NCBI RefSeq assembly: GCF_902499175.1
Contig: NZ_CABVQC010000062.1
Coordinates: 1-59,279, forward strand
Direction of reading: 5' to 3'
DNA length: 59,279 bases
Origin: Burkholderia aenigmatica
GTDB lineage: Bacteria > Pseudomonadota > Gammaproteobacteria > Burkholderiales > Burkholderiaceae
Below the pieces are notes generated by a model. It saw nothing but the letters and a program-made list of their open reading frames with translations, did not search any database and was not told where the DNA came from. This document shows, piece after piece, positions 17,188 through 26,104 of the stretch. The position numbers and the translations under genes are program-made. Every line of letters starts with the position of its first letter. The stretch's first letter is position 1.

Positions 17188-18285
17188 ATGTCGACGATTG
17201 AACATCCTTCCTCCGCACGCACCGCGTCGGCCCCTGCCGGCGGCAGTGCCGCTGCATCCGCGGCGCGGCGCGGCGCCTGCACGGCGTGCGAAGCCACGCT
17301 CGCCGCCGAAGCCCGGCGCGCACGCACCTGGCCGACCGGCATCGCCGCCGCGCTTGCGTGGGGCGCGCTCGGCGCATTCACGCAACTGTGGCCGAACCGC
17401 GTCGTCGGTTTCACCGACTGGGCGTACACGGACGAATTCGCCGTCGGTGCGTGGACGATCGCCGCGCTGCTGCTCGCCGCCGCGACGCTCGGCCATCTCG
17501 TCCCCGCGACGCGCACGCGGCTCGCACGCGTGCGCCCAGCCGGCCCGTGGCTCGTCGCGCTGCCGCTCGTGCTCGCCACGTGGGAAATCGTCACCGCGAA
17601 AACCGGCTGGCTGCCGACGCCGTTCTTCGCGCCGCCACAAGCGCTGATCGAGGTCTACATCGACGACTGGCCGCGCCTGCTCGGCAGCGCCGGCAATACG
17701 CTGAAGCTGCTCGCACTCGGCTTTGCGTACGGCGTCGCGGCCGGTTCCGCAGTCGGCGTCTCGATCGGCTGGTCGCGCCGGATCGGCTACTGGGTGCATC
17801 CGGTGCTGCGCGTGCTCGGCCCCGTGCCGGCCACCGCCCTGCTGCCGCTCACGTTCTACTTCTTCCCGTCGAGCTATTCGGCCGCCGCGTTCCTGGTTGC
17901 GCTCGCAACCGGCTTCCCGGTCGCGGTGCTCACGTGGTCCGGTGTCGCGAGCGTCAACAAGCAGTATTACGACGTTGCACGCACGCTCGGTGCGAACGCG
18001 CGCTTCCTCGTGCTGCGCGTCGCGATTCCGGCCGCGCTGCCGCACGTGTTCGTCGGCATCTTCATGGGGCTGAGCGCGTCGTTCACGGTGCTGGTCGTCG
18101 CCGAGATGATGGGCGTCAAGTCCGGGCTCGGCTGGTACCTGAGCTGGGCGCAGGGCTGGGCATCGTACGTGAACATGTATGCGGCGCTGATCGTGATGGC
18201 GCTGCTGTTTTCCGGGCTGATCGCGCTGCTGTTCGCGGTGCGCGACCGCATGCTCGCCTGGCAGAAAGGAACCGTCAAATGGTAA
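17188..18285 (+). CDS. ABC transporter permease (SsuC/NrtB-like) with N-terminal extension
   Basis: Inner-membrane permease of 365 aa. The C-terminal about 250 residues form a BPD_transp_1 domain with the EAA-type loop (VARTLGANARFLVLRVAIPAALP, conserved around TLGAN and IPAALP). The N-terminal about 115 residues contribute two or three further hydrophobic helices and a short Cys-containing segment (ACTACEA), making it clearly longer than SsuC (about 260 aa). ATG 17188 follows the binding protein stop by two bases. Its own stop lies within the ATPase start region (7-base overlap). Confidence 0.88.
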   Translation: MSTIEHPSSARTASAPAGGSAAASAARRGACTACEATLAAEARRARTWPTGIAAALAWGALGAFTQLWPNRVVGFTDWAYTDEFAVGAWTIAALLLAAATLGHLVPATRTRLARVRPAGPWLVALPLVLATWEIVTAKTGWLPTPFFAPPQALIEVYIDDWPRLLGSAGNTLKLLALGFAYGVAAGSAVGVSIGWSRRIGYWVHPVLRVLGPVPATALLPLTFYFFPSSYSAAAFLVALATGFPVAVLTWSGVASVNKQYYDVARTLGANARFLVLRVAIPAALPHVFVGIFMGLSASFTVLVVAEMMGVKSGLGWYLSWAQGWASYVNMYAALIVMALLFSGLIALLFAVRDRMLAWQKGTVKW

Positions 18286-19094
18286 GCGCCGCCGTACTCG
18301 ACTCGTCCGTTGCCGCCGCGCCCGCCGCCACGACGCCGCGCGGCGCGCGCATCGACATCCGCCGCGTGAGCCATGCGTTCGACGGCCCCGGCGGCGCGCT
18401 GCCGGTGCTGGATGACGTCACGCTGTCGGTCGCGGCCGGCGAATTCGTCGCGCTGCTTGGCCCGAGCGGCTGCGGGAAATCGACGCTGCTGCGCCTCGTC
18501 GCGGGCCTCGACGCCGCGCGGCAAGGCTCGATCGCGCAGGATGGCGTGCCGATCGAACAACCCGATCCGTCGCGCATCGTCGTGTTCCAGGACCCGACGC
18601 TGTACCCGTGGCGGCGCGTGCGTGCGAACGTCGCGCTCGGCCTCGAGGCGCGCGGCGTGGCGCGTGCGTCGCAGCATCGCGTCGACGATGCGCTCGCGCG
18701 CGTCGGGCTGCAGGAATTCTCGAACGTGTTCCCGCACCAGTTGTCCGGCGGGATGGCGCAGCGGGTCGCGCTGGCCCGCGCGCTCGTCAACGATCCGCGC
18801 CTGCTGATTCTCGACGAACCGCTCGGCAAGCTCGATTCGCTGACGCGGCTCACGATGCAGGCCGAGCTCACCGCGCTGTGGCAACGCGACGGTTTCTCCG
18901 CGCTGCTCGTCACACACGACGTCGAGGAAGCGCTGTTCCTCGCGCAGCGCGTGATCGTGTTCGGGCCGCGTCCCGCACGGATCGTCGCCGAATTGCACGT
19001 CGACCTGCCCTACCCGCGCCATCGCGGCGACCCGCGCCTCGCGGAACTGCGTCACGACGCGCTGCGGCACCTCGGGCTCGATGCGAGCTGGTAG
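18279..19094 (+). CDS. ABC transporter ATP-binding protein (SsuB/NrtD-like)
   Basis: ATPase subunit, 271 aa, with Walker A GPSGCGKST at 61-69, signature LSGGMAQRV, Walker B LLILDEPLGKLD and switch His in LLVTHDVEEALFLA, all canonical for the nitrate/sulfonate/taurine importers. ATG 18279 lies within the last codons of the permease. It energises the permease encoded immediately upstream. Confidence 0.94.
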   Translation: MVSAAVLDSSVAAAPAATTPRGARIDIRRVSHAFDGPGGALPVLDDVTLSVAAGEFVALLGPSGCGKSTLLRLVAGLDAARQGSIAQDGVPIEQPDPSRIVVFQDPTLYPWRRVRANVALGLEARGVARASQHRVDDALARVGLQEFSNVFPHQLSGGMAQRVALARALVNDPRLLILDEPLGKLDSLTRLTMQAELTALWQRDGFSALLVTHDVEEALFLAQRVIVFGPRPARIVAELHVDLPYPRHRGDPRLAELRHDALRHLGLDASW

Positions 19095-19144
19095 ATGCGC
19101 AGTGCCGTTCGACGATGGGCCACCGCGCGGCGGGAATGGTGCCG

Positions 19145-20329
19145 ATGAACGCGCCGCCGTTCGCCGACTGGGCGCTCGTGTTTCTGCAAGGGCTGTATCG
19201 CGCGCAGATTGCGCTGGCGCGCGTGCTGCATGCGCTCGGGCTGACGGGCGGCGCCGACGGTCAAGCCGCGTGGCCGTGGACCTACCGCATCGCGCTCGAA
19301 ACGCTGCGCATCGACGCGGGACTCACGCGGCAACTCGCATTCGCCGCCGCTGCGACGGCGCTGGCCGTCGTGCTCGCGGGCATCGCGCTCGCTTCGCGCA
19401 AATGGCGTGTCGCGTCGGCGCTCGCCGCGCTGGCCGTTGCGTGGGGCGCGCCGTGGCCGCCGTCGTCGCTGTGGCTCTTGCCCGCCGTGCCGACGAGTTT
19501 CCAGCGCGATCCCGCGCCGTTTTCGGTATCGAACGTGATGCGTGGCGCGCACCTGTATGCGCAACACTGCGCGGCGTGCCACGGCGCGGACGGACGCGGC
19601 GAAGGGCCGCTCGCGGCCACGCTCTCGCACTGGCCGCCGACCTTCGCCGGCACGCTGCTCCCCCGCCGTCTCGACGGCGAGCTGTTCTGGCGCGTGCGCC
19701 ACGGCACGCGCGACGAACACGGCGCGTCGACGATGCCCGGCTTCGCCGCGACGCTCGGCCCGCAGGACACCTGGGCCGTGCTCGACTACCTGAAAGCGCT
19801 CGCCGCGGGCAGCGGCGCGCAGGCGGAAGGCGCGTGGCCCGTGCCCGTCCCGCTGCCGGCGCTCGACGTGCGCTGCGGCGGCGCCGCGCCCCAACCGCTC
19901 GATCGCTGGCGCGAAGGCCAGCGCGTGCGCATCGTCGCGCTCGCGCCGGGCGCGACGCCCCCGCCGGAAGATGCGCGCTGGCAAACCTTGCTCGTCACGG
20001 CACGCGGTGCGCCCATGGTGCAAGCGACCGGCGCCGCGCGAGCCGATTGCGTGGCGTCAACGCCCGATGCGTGGCTCGCCTTCGCGACGATCGCCGGCGT
20101 GGCGCCGGACGCGTTCGGCGGCACTCAGCTTCTCGCCGATCGCCGTGGCTGGCTGCGGGCGCGCGCGTTGCCGGGCAGCGCCGGCTGGTCGGATGCCGAC
20201 CTGCTGTGCCGCTCGGACGCCACCGCACGATCGGCCGTACCGGCAGCGAACGGCGATCCGCTGACCGCGCTGCTGCTGCGCGTCGACACGGAACCCGTGC
20301 GCGACGTGCAGGCCGGGCTCCCGCATTGA
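19145..20329 (+). CDS. Membrane-anchored c-type cytochrome of unknown role
   Basis: A 394-aa protein with two hydrophobic helices (about 63-83 and 88-104). They are followed by a single class I cytochrome c domain: CAACH heme site at 142-146, preceded by MRGAHLYAQH, and a probable Met axial ligand in TMPGF. The roughly 160-residue C-terminal part is not recognised. It lies between the sulfonate-type importer and a second binding protein on the same strand, an unusual place for an electron carrier. ATG 19145 is preferred; ATG 19136 and 19115 are in frame and possible. A periplasmic redox step on the imported compound is a guess. Confidence 0.75.
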   Translation: MNAPPFADWALVFLQGLYRAQIALARVLHALGLTGGADGQAAWPWTYRIALETLRIDAGLTRQLAFAAAATALAVVLAGIALASRKWRVASALAALAVAWGAPWPPSSLWLLPAVPTSFQRDPAPFSVSNVMRGAHLYAQHCAACHGADGRGEGPLAATLSHWPPTFAGTLLPRRLDGELFWRVRHGTRDEHGASTMPGFAATLGPQDTWAVLDYLKALAAGSGAQAEGAWPVPVPLPALDVRCGGAAPQPLDRWREGQRVRIVALAPGATPPPEDARWQTLLVTARGAPMVQATGAARADCVASTPDAWLAFATIAGVAPDAFGGTQLLADRRGWLRARALPGSAGWSDADLLCRSDATARSAVPAANGDPLTALLLRVDTEPVRDVQAGLPH

Positions 20330-20366
20330 GTGAATCCCTGACCGTTTCTTCCAACCGAACTTCACG

Positions 20367-21320
20367 ATGAATCCGACCCGACGCCATTTCCTCGCGCAAG
20401 CGAGCGCTCTCGCCACGATCGCCGCAGCCCCGGCCGCACTGCGCGCGCAATCGGGCACACGACCGCTGCTGCGCGCCGGCGACCAGAAAGGCGGGCTGCG
20501 CGCGCTGCTCGAAGCGGCCGGCGAACTGAACGGCCTTGCGTACGACATCGCGTGGACCGAGTTCCCCGCCGCCGCGCCGCTCGCGGAAGCGCTGAACGCA
20601 GCCGCCGTCGACTGCGGGCCGATCGGCGACGCGCCGGTGATCTTCGCGCTCGCGTCGGGCGCACGCATCAAGGTGATCGGCGCGAACCGTTCCGACCCAT
20701 ACGGCACGGCGGTGCTCGTGCGGCCCGATGCGGCGCTGAAAGGCGCGGCCGACCTGAAGGGCAAGCGGATCGGCACGACGCGCGGCTCGATCGGCCATTT
20801 CGTCACACTGAAGGCGCTCGACGCGGCCGGCCTGCCGCCCGACGCCGTCTCGTTCCGCTTCCTGCCGCCGGCCGATACGATGCTTGCGCTCGCAACCGGC
20901 TCGATCGACGCGTGGGCGACCTGGGAGCCCTATACCGCACTCGCCGAAACGAGCGGCCGCGCGCGCGTGCTCGTCAACGGCCGCGGACTGTGGTCGGGCC
21001 TCAGCTACATCGCGGCGACCGACGCGGCAATCGCGTCGAAGCGCGACGTGCTGCACGATTTCCTGCGACGCGTCGTGCGCGCGCAGGCATGGTCGTACCG
21101 GCACGTCGACGCGTATTCCGCGGCACTCGCGCGCATCATCGGCATTCCGCCGGCAGCCGCCAGGCTGCAGTTCGAGCGCCGCAACACGCGCTGGCTGCCG
21201 ATCGACGCGACGGTCATCGCCGAACAACAGCGCACGGCCGACTTCTACCTGAAGGCGGGGCTATTGCGCCAGCCGCTCGACGTGCGCACGACGTTCGATC
21301 CGGGCTTCCCGCTCGCATGA
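20367..21320 (+). CDS. Second ABC substrate-binding protein (SsuA-like)
   Basis: Periplasmic binding protein of 317 aa with a twin-arginine signal (TRRHFLAQAS, cleaved near ALRAQ). The aliphatic sulfonate/taurine-binding fold is recognised from VDCGPIGDAPVIFALASG, LKGKRIGTTRGSIGHF and GSIDAWATWEPY. It ends the run that began with the monooxygenase. Two binding proteins for one permease/ATPase pair suggest two ligands or two affinities. It could also serve a transporter encoded elsewhere. Confidence 0.88.
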   Translation: MNPTRRHFLAQASALATIAAAPAALRAQSGTRPLLRAGDQKGGLRALLEAAGELNGLAYDIAWTEFPAAAPLAEALNAAAVDCGPIGDAPVIFALASGARIKVIGANRSDPYGTAVLVRPDAALKGAADLKGKRIGTTRGSIGHFVTLKALDAAGLPPDAVSFRFLPPADTMLALATGSIDAWATWEPYTALAETSGRARVLVNGRGLWSGLSYIAATDAAIASKRDVLHDFLRRVVRAQAWSYRHVDAYSAALARIIGIPPAAARLQFERRNTRWLPIDATVIAEQQRTADFYLKAGLLRQPLDVRTTFDPGFPLA

Positions 21321-21408
21321 CCGGCCGCGCGACGGTGCGCAGCCGTCCAAACGGCTGCGGCGCGATCTGGCACAATCGCAGTCTCGTCATCCGCCTTCAG
21401 CCAGCGTC

Positions 21409-22275
21409 ATGCCAGCCATCGCCGAACTCTTCGTTTACCCGATCAAATCCTGTGCCGGCATCGCGCTGTCGCGCGCGCAACTGCTCGAAACGGGCCTGGC
21501 GTACGACCGCCACTGGCTGATCACCGACCCTGCCGGGCAGATGATCACGCAGCGTACACACCCGCGCCTCGCGCTGATCCGCGCCGCGCTCGACAGCGAT
21601 GCGCTCGTGCTGAACGCGCCGGGCATGCGCGAGATCCGCACGCCGCTCGACGGCGACGTATCGCCCGCCACGCCGAAAATGGCCGCGACCGTCTGGCGCG
21701 ACACCGTCGACGCGATCGACACGGGCGCCGAAACGGCCGCGTGGCTCACCGAATTCCTCGGCATGCCCACGAAGCTCGCGCGCTTCGGGCCCGACGCGCG
21801 CCGCGGCTGCAATCGCAAGTGGACCGGCGAGATCGATACGCACACGCAGTTCGCGGACGGCTACCCGCTGCTCGTGATCGGCCAGTCGTCGCTCGACGAC
21901 CTGAACGCGCGGCTCGCCGCGAAAGGTGCGCCGGCGATTCCAATGAACCGCTTCCGACCGAACATCGTGGTGTCGGATCTCGCCGCCTATGAAGAGGATT
22001 TCGTCGAACATCTCGACACCGAAGGCGCGACGCCCGTGCGGCTGCGTCTCGTGAAGCTGTGCACGCGCTGCCCGATGCCGACGATCGACCAGGTCACCGG
22101 CGCGCCCGATCCGGCGTGGCCGCACGAGCCGACCGACACGATGCAGACCTACCGGGCGAACCCGAACTTCGACGGCGAACTGACGTTCGGCATCAACGCG
22201 ATCGTCGTCGAAGGCGCTGGCACATGGCTCGAAGTCGGCCAGTCGCTGGAAGCGGAGATCGGGTTCGGCGATTGA
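21409..22275 (+). CDS. MOSC-domain molybdenum-cofactor sulfur-carrier-like protein
   Basis: A 288-aa protein with an N-terminal MOSC_N beta-barrel (YPIKSCAGI at the start, then YDRHWLI) and a C-terminal MOSC domain holding the conserved cysteine in KLCTRCPMPTID and the RPNIVV motif. This is the architecture of YcbX and the mitochondrial amidoxime-reducing component, which bind molybdenum cofactor and reduce N-hydroxylated bases. YcbX usually carries a C-terminal ferredoxin domain; none is present here, so it needs a separate electron donor. It is monocistronic and convergent with the histidine kinase gene. Confidence 0.87.
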   Translation: MPAIAELFVYPIKSCAGIALSRAQLLETGLAYDRHWLITDPAGQMITQRTHPRLALIRAALDSDALVLNAPGMREIRTPLDGDVSPATPKMAATVWRDTVDAIDTGAETAAWLTEFLGMPTKLARFGPDARRGCNRKWTGEIDTHTQFADGYPLLVIGQSSLDDLNARLAAKGAPAIPMNRFRPNIVVSDLAAYEEDFVEHLDTEGATPVRLRLVKLCTRCPMPTIDQVTGAPDPAWPHEPTDTMQTYRANPNFDGELTFGINAIVVEGAGTWLEVGQSLEAEIGFGD

Positions 22276-22358
22276 GCCGGCGCACGGAACCGCTCGCCCC
22301 CTTCAATGCCGGGAAGCCGCCACTCACAGCCAGCCGCTTCCCGCATCGCCAACTGCCC

Positions 22359-23777
22359 TCACGCGGCGCGCTGCGCCGCATCGCCCACCACCGGCAACCG
22401 GATCGTCACAACCAGCCCACCACCGGCTGCATCGTCAAGCGTCACGCTGCCCTGATGCACGCGCGCGATCTCGCGCACGATCGACAACCCGAGCCCCGTC
22501 CCTTCGACCGTCTGCGTCTTGCTGCCTCGATGGAAGCGCTCGAACACCGCGTCGCGCTCGTCCGCCGGAATGCCCGGCCCGTTGTCGATGACGTCGAGCC
22601 GCGCATGCTCGCCATCGCGCGACACGCGCACCGTGATCACCGCGCGGTCGCCCGCATAGCGAATCGCGTTGTCGATCAGGTTGCCGATCATCTCGCCGAG
22701 CAGGTCGGACTGCCCGTGCACGTCGAGGTCGGCTTCGTGCTCGAAACCGAGATCGATGTCGCGCGCGCGTGCAACCGGCGACCAGTCGAGCGTCACGCTG
22801 CGCGCGAGCCGGTGCAGCGCGACCGGCTTGTGCGCGATCGCATGGCCGCTGTCCGAATCGAGCCGCGACAGCGACAGCAGTTGCTGGACGATCTTCGCGG
22901 CCTGACGCACCGCGCCGTTCGCGCGCCGCAGGTGCCCGTTCGCGCGCGGCTGCTCGTCGGGCCGCAGCGCAAGCTCGACGCCGGCCTGCACGGCCGCGAG
23001 CGGCGTCTTCAGTTGATGGGCCGCGTCCGCGAAGAAACGGCGCCGTGCGACCTGCATCCGCTGCGTGCGGCCGATGTACTGGTTGATCGACTCGACCAGC
23101 GGCGCGAGTTCGCTCGGCATCGCGCCGGTATCGAGCGGCGTCGTATCGTCCTCGCTGCGCGCGGCGACCGTCGCCGACAGCCGGTTCAGCGGCCGCAGCC
23201 CGCGCCCGACGCCGAGCCACACGATGCCGAGCGCCAGCACGACCAGCAAGCCTTCCTGCAGCAGCGATCCCACCAGAATTTCGCGCGCGAGCGCCTGGCG
23301 GGCCTCGATCGTCTCGCCCACCATCACCCACACGATGCGCGACTGCGCGGTCGGCACGTCGTGCACCGGGATGCGCAGCGCGGCCATCCGCAACTGCTCG
23401 CCGCGATAGACGACGTCGTAGTAGCGCGTGACGAACAGCGCGCCGTCGCCCGCGTCGCGCCCCTGCGGCAGCGGCAGGTCCGGATAGCCGGTGATCGTGT
23501 GGCCGTTGTCCTCGCGGATCAGGTAGTAGATCTTGCCGCCGTCGCTCGACTCGAGCATTTCGAGCGCGAGATACGGCAGGTCGACCTCGATCTCGCCATC
23601 GTTGAGCCGCACGCCTTCGCGGATCGACTTCAGCGACGACGACAGCGTGCGGTCGAACGCGACGTGCGCGGCGTTCATCGCGCGCTGGTACGTGAGCCAC
23701 GAGTCGAGCGCGAGCAGGCCGAGCAGCGGCAGCAGCAGCCACAGCGCGACCTGGGTGCGCAGGTTCGGGCGGGTCAC
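22359..23777 (-). CDS. TctE/QseC-type sensor histidine kinase
   Basis: Membrane sensor kinase of 472 aa. The first transmembrane helix lies near residues 9-28, with an extracytoplasmic sensor of the 2CSK_N type to about 165 and a second helix at about 168-190. A HAMP-like linker follows. The phosphoacceptor is His254 in FFADAAHQLKTPL, followed by N box NLIDNAIRYA, G1 DNGPGIP and G2 GTGLGLSIV. GTG 23777 is chosen for its GGGAGG ribosome site; the open frame runs on to 24083, into the regulator. Its partner response regulator lies 181 bases upstream. TctE relatives sense carboxylates, but the signal here is unknown. Confidence 0.92.
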   Translation of the reverse strand: MTRPNLRTQVALWLLLPLLGLLALDSWLTYQRAMNAAHVAFDRTLSSSLKSIREGVRLNDGEIEVDLPYLALEMLESSDGGKIYYLIREDNGHTITGYPDLPLPQGRDAGDGALFVTRYYDVVYRGEQLRMAALRIPVHDVPTAQSRIVWVMVGETIEARQALAREILVGSLLQEGLLVVLALGIVWLGVGRGLRPLNRLSATVAARSEDDTTPLDTGAMPSELAPLVESINQYIGRTQRMQVARRRFFADAAHQLKTPLAAVQAGVELALRPDEQPRANGHLRRANGAVRQAAKIVQQLLSLSRLDSDSGHAIAHKPVALHRLARSVTLDWSPVARARDIDLGFEHEADLDVHGQSDLLGEMIGNLIDNAIRYAGDRAVITVRVSRDGEHARLDVIDNGPGIPADERDAVFERFHRGSKTQTVEGTGLGLSIVREIARVHQGSVTLDDAAGGGLVVTIRLPVVGDAAQRAA

Positions 23778-23958
23778 CGTGCCTCCCGCCGGGCCGTCCC
23801 ATGGCGCATGGCGGAGCATGCGCGGCGCGCTTCTCCGCGCCCACGCGGTCCGCCGTGAATGACAGGCGTGTCGTTGGCGGGCCGCGAACGTGTCGATCCG
23901 GCGCAGCGTGTCAACGCGTACATCGGTCCCGCGCAAAGAGCGTGAGCGCGGCGGCGGT

Positions 23959-24639
23959 TCATTCCGCCGCCTCCGCCTTCGCTTCGAGCAGATAACCGAG
24001 CCCGCGCAGCGTGACGATCGCGATTCCCGTGTTCTCGAGCTTCTTGCGCAGCCGGTACACGTAGATCTCGATCGCATCGGCATTGACCGACTCGTCGAGC
24101 CCGAAGATCTTCTCCGACAGCGTTTCCTTGTTGATCGCGCGGCCGTTGCGCAGGATCAGCACCTCGAGCACCGAGCGCTCGCGCGGCGTGAGCGACAGCG
24201 GCTCGCCCGCGAGATGGAAGCTGCGGTCGATACTGTCGTACGAAAGCGGCCCGCATTCGACCCGCGAATGCTCGTGGCCGAGGCTGCGGCGGATCAGCGC
24301 GCGGGCGCGCGCCTCCAGTTCGGTCAGTTCGAACGGCTTCGCGAGATAGTCGTCGGCGCCGAGATCGAGCCCCTTCACGCGATCCTCGACCGACCCGTGC
24401 GCGGTCAGGATCAGCACCGGTACCGGATTGCGGCGCGCGCGCAGCCGCCGCAGCACTTCCAGCCCGTCGAGCTTCGGCAGCCCGAGATCGAGGATCACGA
24501 GCGCGTAATCCTGCGTGCGCAGCACGTGGTCGGCCGCCTCGCCGTCCGCCATGTGGTCGACCGCGAAGCGCGCCGCGCTCAGCGCGTCGTTCAGCGACTG
24601 GGCGAGGTTCGGATTGTCTTCGACGAGCAGCACACGCAT
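23959..24639 (-). CDS. OmpR/TctD-family response regulator
   Basis: Two-domain regulator of 226 aa. The receiver has the acidic pair in VEDN, phosphoacceptor D51 in VILDLGLPK and the Lys in LAKPFE. The C-terminal winged helix ends in the usual YVYRLRKKLE and TLRGLGYLL. It is the first gene of the two-component operon with the kinase downstream. No carboxylate transporter or porin is adjacent that would name its regulon. Confidence 0.95.
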   Translation of the reverse strand: MRVLLVEDNPNLAQSLNDALSAARFAVDHMADGEAADHVLRTQDYALVILDLGLPKLDGLEVLRRLRARRNPVPVLILTAHGSVEDRVKGLDLGADDYLAKPFELTELEARARALIRRSLGHEHSRVECGPLSYDSIDRSFHLAGEPLSLTPRERSVLEVLILRNGRAINKETLSEKIFGLDESVNADAIEIYVYRLRKKLENTGIAIVTLRGLGYLLEAKAEAAE

Positions 24640-24715
24640 GGGGATTCCGTAAGGTCAGCGACAGGCCGCTACATTACATGATCCTTTCCATGCCGACGCC
24701 TCGCGGAAACACTGG

Positions 24716-24732
24716 TTGCGCCACCGGCGCAA
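24716..24732 (-). terminator. Short hairpin 3' of the Bcr/CflA gene
   Basis: Stem TTGCGCC/GGCGCAA with a three-base loop, 30 bases beyond the stop of the efflux gene at 24764. No clean U tract follows, so it is a weak terminator candidate. Confidence 0.35.
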
Positions 24733-24763
24733 GCGCGCGTCGGCCGGGTCGGCCGACCAACGC

Positions 24764-26002
24764 TCAGCGTTCGGGGGCGGGCCGGTTCCGTGTCGCGAAG
24801 CGTGACCCGTCGCCTGCGCGCCGCCGCTCGCGCAGGCCGACCGCCACGACCAGGAACGCGATGCTCGCGCCGACCGTCACGACGATCATCGGGCGCGCGG
24901 TGCCGTCCGACAGCCACGCCAGCACCCCGCCGCACGCGGCCGTGATCGCCATCTGGATAAAGAAGAACAGCCCGGACGCCGTCCCGGCGATCGTCGTGTA
25001 TGGCTGCATCACCGCGAACTGGCAGGCCGGGATTGCGATCCCGACCGCAATCATCACGAAGAACATCGGGACGACGAGCGCCGCCACCGCCGTCGGCGCG
25101 ATCGCACCGCCGATCCACAACGCGACGGCGCCGGCCAGATTGACGCCCGCCGCCGCCGCGATGACCGAATCGGCCTTCCAGCGGGTACCGGTCCGCGCGA
25201 ACACGTTCGAGCCGATCAGGTAGCCGAGCACGGTCAGGCCGAAGATCGCGGCATACACCGGGCCCGATACGCCGCGTTGCCGCTGGAACAGCGTCGACGA
25301 TTCCGCGATGAACGGATAGTACGTGCAGTACGCGAAACTGATGGCGAGCGAGTAGCGCAGGAAACGGCGATCGCACAGCAGGCTCGCGTACGTCCGCAGG
25401 AGCCCCGCGCGCAGCGCCGGCCGCATGTCGCTTTCGCGGGTCTCCGGCAGGTAGCGCAGCACCATCGCCGTCGCGACCACCCCGCCCGCCGCCAGCCATC
25501 CGAACACGCCGCGCCACCCGAGCCACTCGGCAACCGCACTGCCGGCCAGCGGCGCAATCACCGGCGACAGCGCCATGCCGGCCGAGATGCGCCCCAGCAT
25601 CGTGGCCTGCATCGCGGTCGGGAAGCGCTCGCGCACGATCACGCGGCCGATCACCGTTCCGCTGCAGCCGCCCAACGCCTGGAAGATGCGCGCGGCAACG
25701 ATCGCCGTGATGCTGGTCGACCACGCGCAGGCGACGCTCGCGACCACGTAAAGGCACAGGCCGCCGAGCAGGACGGGACGACGGCCGTAACGGTCGGACA
25801 ACGGCCCCGACACCAGCATCGACAGCGCATAGCCGACCATGTAGAGGGTCAGCGTGAGCTGCAACTGGGCGTCGGTGCCGTGCAGCGCGTCCGCCATCGC
25901 CGGCAACGACGGCAGGTACGCATCGATCGTGACCCGCGGCAGGCACACGACGAGCATCAACAGGAACAGCCAGCCCCACTGGGGTAATGAACGCGTTTTC
26001 AT
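24764..26002 (-). CDS. Bcr/CflA-type MFS multidrug exporter
   Basis: Inner-membrane proton-driven exporter of 412 aa with about 12 hydrophobic helices. Drug:H+ antiporter-1 marks are present: RVTIDAYLPSLPAM in helix 1, GPLSDRYGRRPVLLGG in loop 2-3, and RIFQALGGCSGTVIGRVIVRE in helices 4-5 with the Arg-rich motif C region. It is divergent from a MocR-type regulator across a 102-base spacer, suggesting that regulator controls it. Substrate unknown; bicyclomycin/chloramphenicol exporters are the closest named group. Confidence 0.92.
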   Translation of the reverse strand: MKTRSLPQWGWLFLLMLVVCLPRVTIDAYLPSLPAMADALHGTDAQLQLTLTLYMVGYALSMLVSGPLSDRYGRRPVLLGGLCLYVVASVACAWSTSITAIVAARIFQALGGCSGTVIGRVIVRERFPTAMQATMLGRISAGMALSPVIAPLAGSAVAEWLGWRGVFGWLAAGGVVATAMVLRYLPETRESDMRPALRAGLLRTYASLLCDRRFLRYSLAISFAYCTYYPFIAESSTLFQRQRGVSGPVYAAIFGLTVLGYLIGSNVFARTGTRWKADSVIAAAAGVNLAGAVALWIGGAIAPTAVAALVVPMFFVMIAVGIAIPACQFAVMQPYTTIAGTASGLFFFIQMAITAACGGVLAWLSDGTARPMIVVTVGASIAFLVVAVGLRERRRAGDGSRFATRNRPAPER

Positions 26003-26104
26003 GCGGTGAGCCCGTCTCCGGTCGGATTGATGTGGTCAACAGCAATCTAAGGTCAAAGTGATATAAGCTGAAGGGCCATTAAATCCGACACTGACTAGAC
26101 CACT
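26003..26104. promoter_or_regulatory. Divergent MFS/MocR control region
   Basis: The spacer carries two direct GGTCAA repeats (26034-26039 and 26051-26056). It also has GTGGTC at 26032-26037 facing GACCAC at 26098-26103, which runs up to the regulator start. MocR proteins bind direct repeats in such spacers, so this is the likely operator. An A+T-rich GATATAAG lies between and could be a -10 element. Confidence 0.45.
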
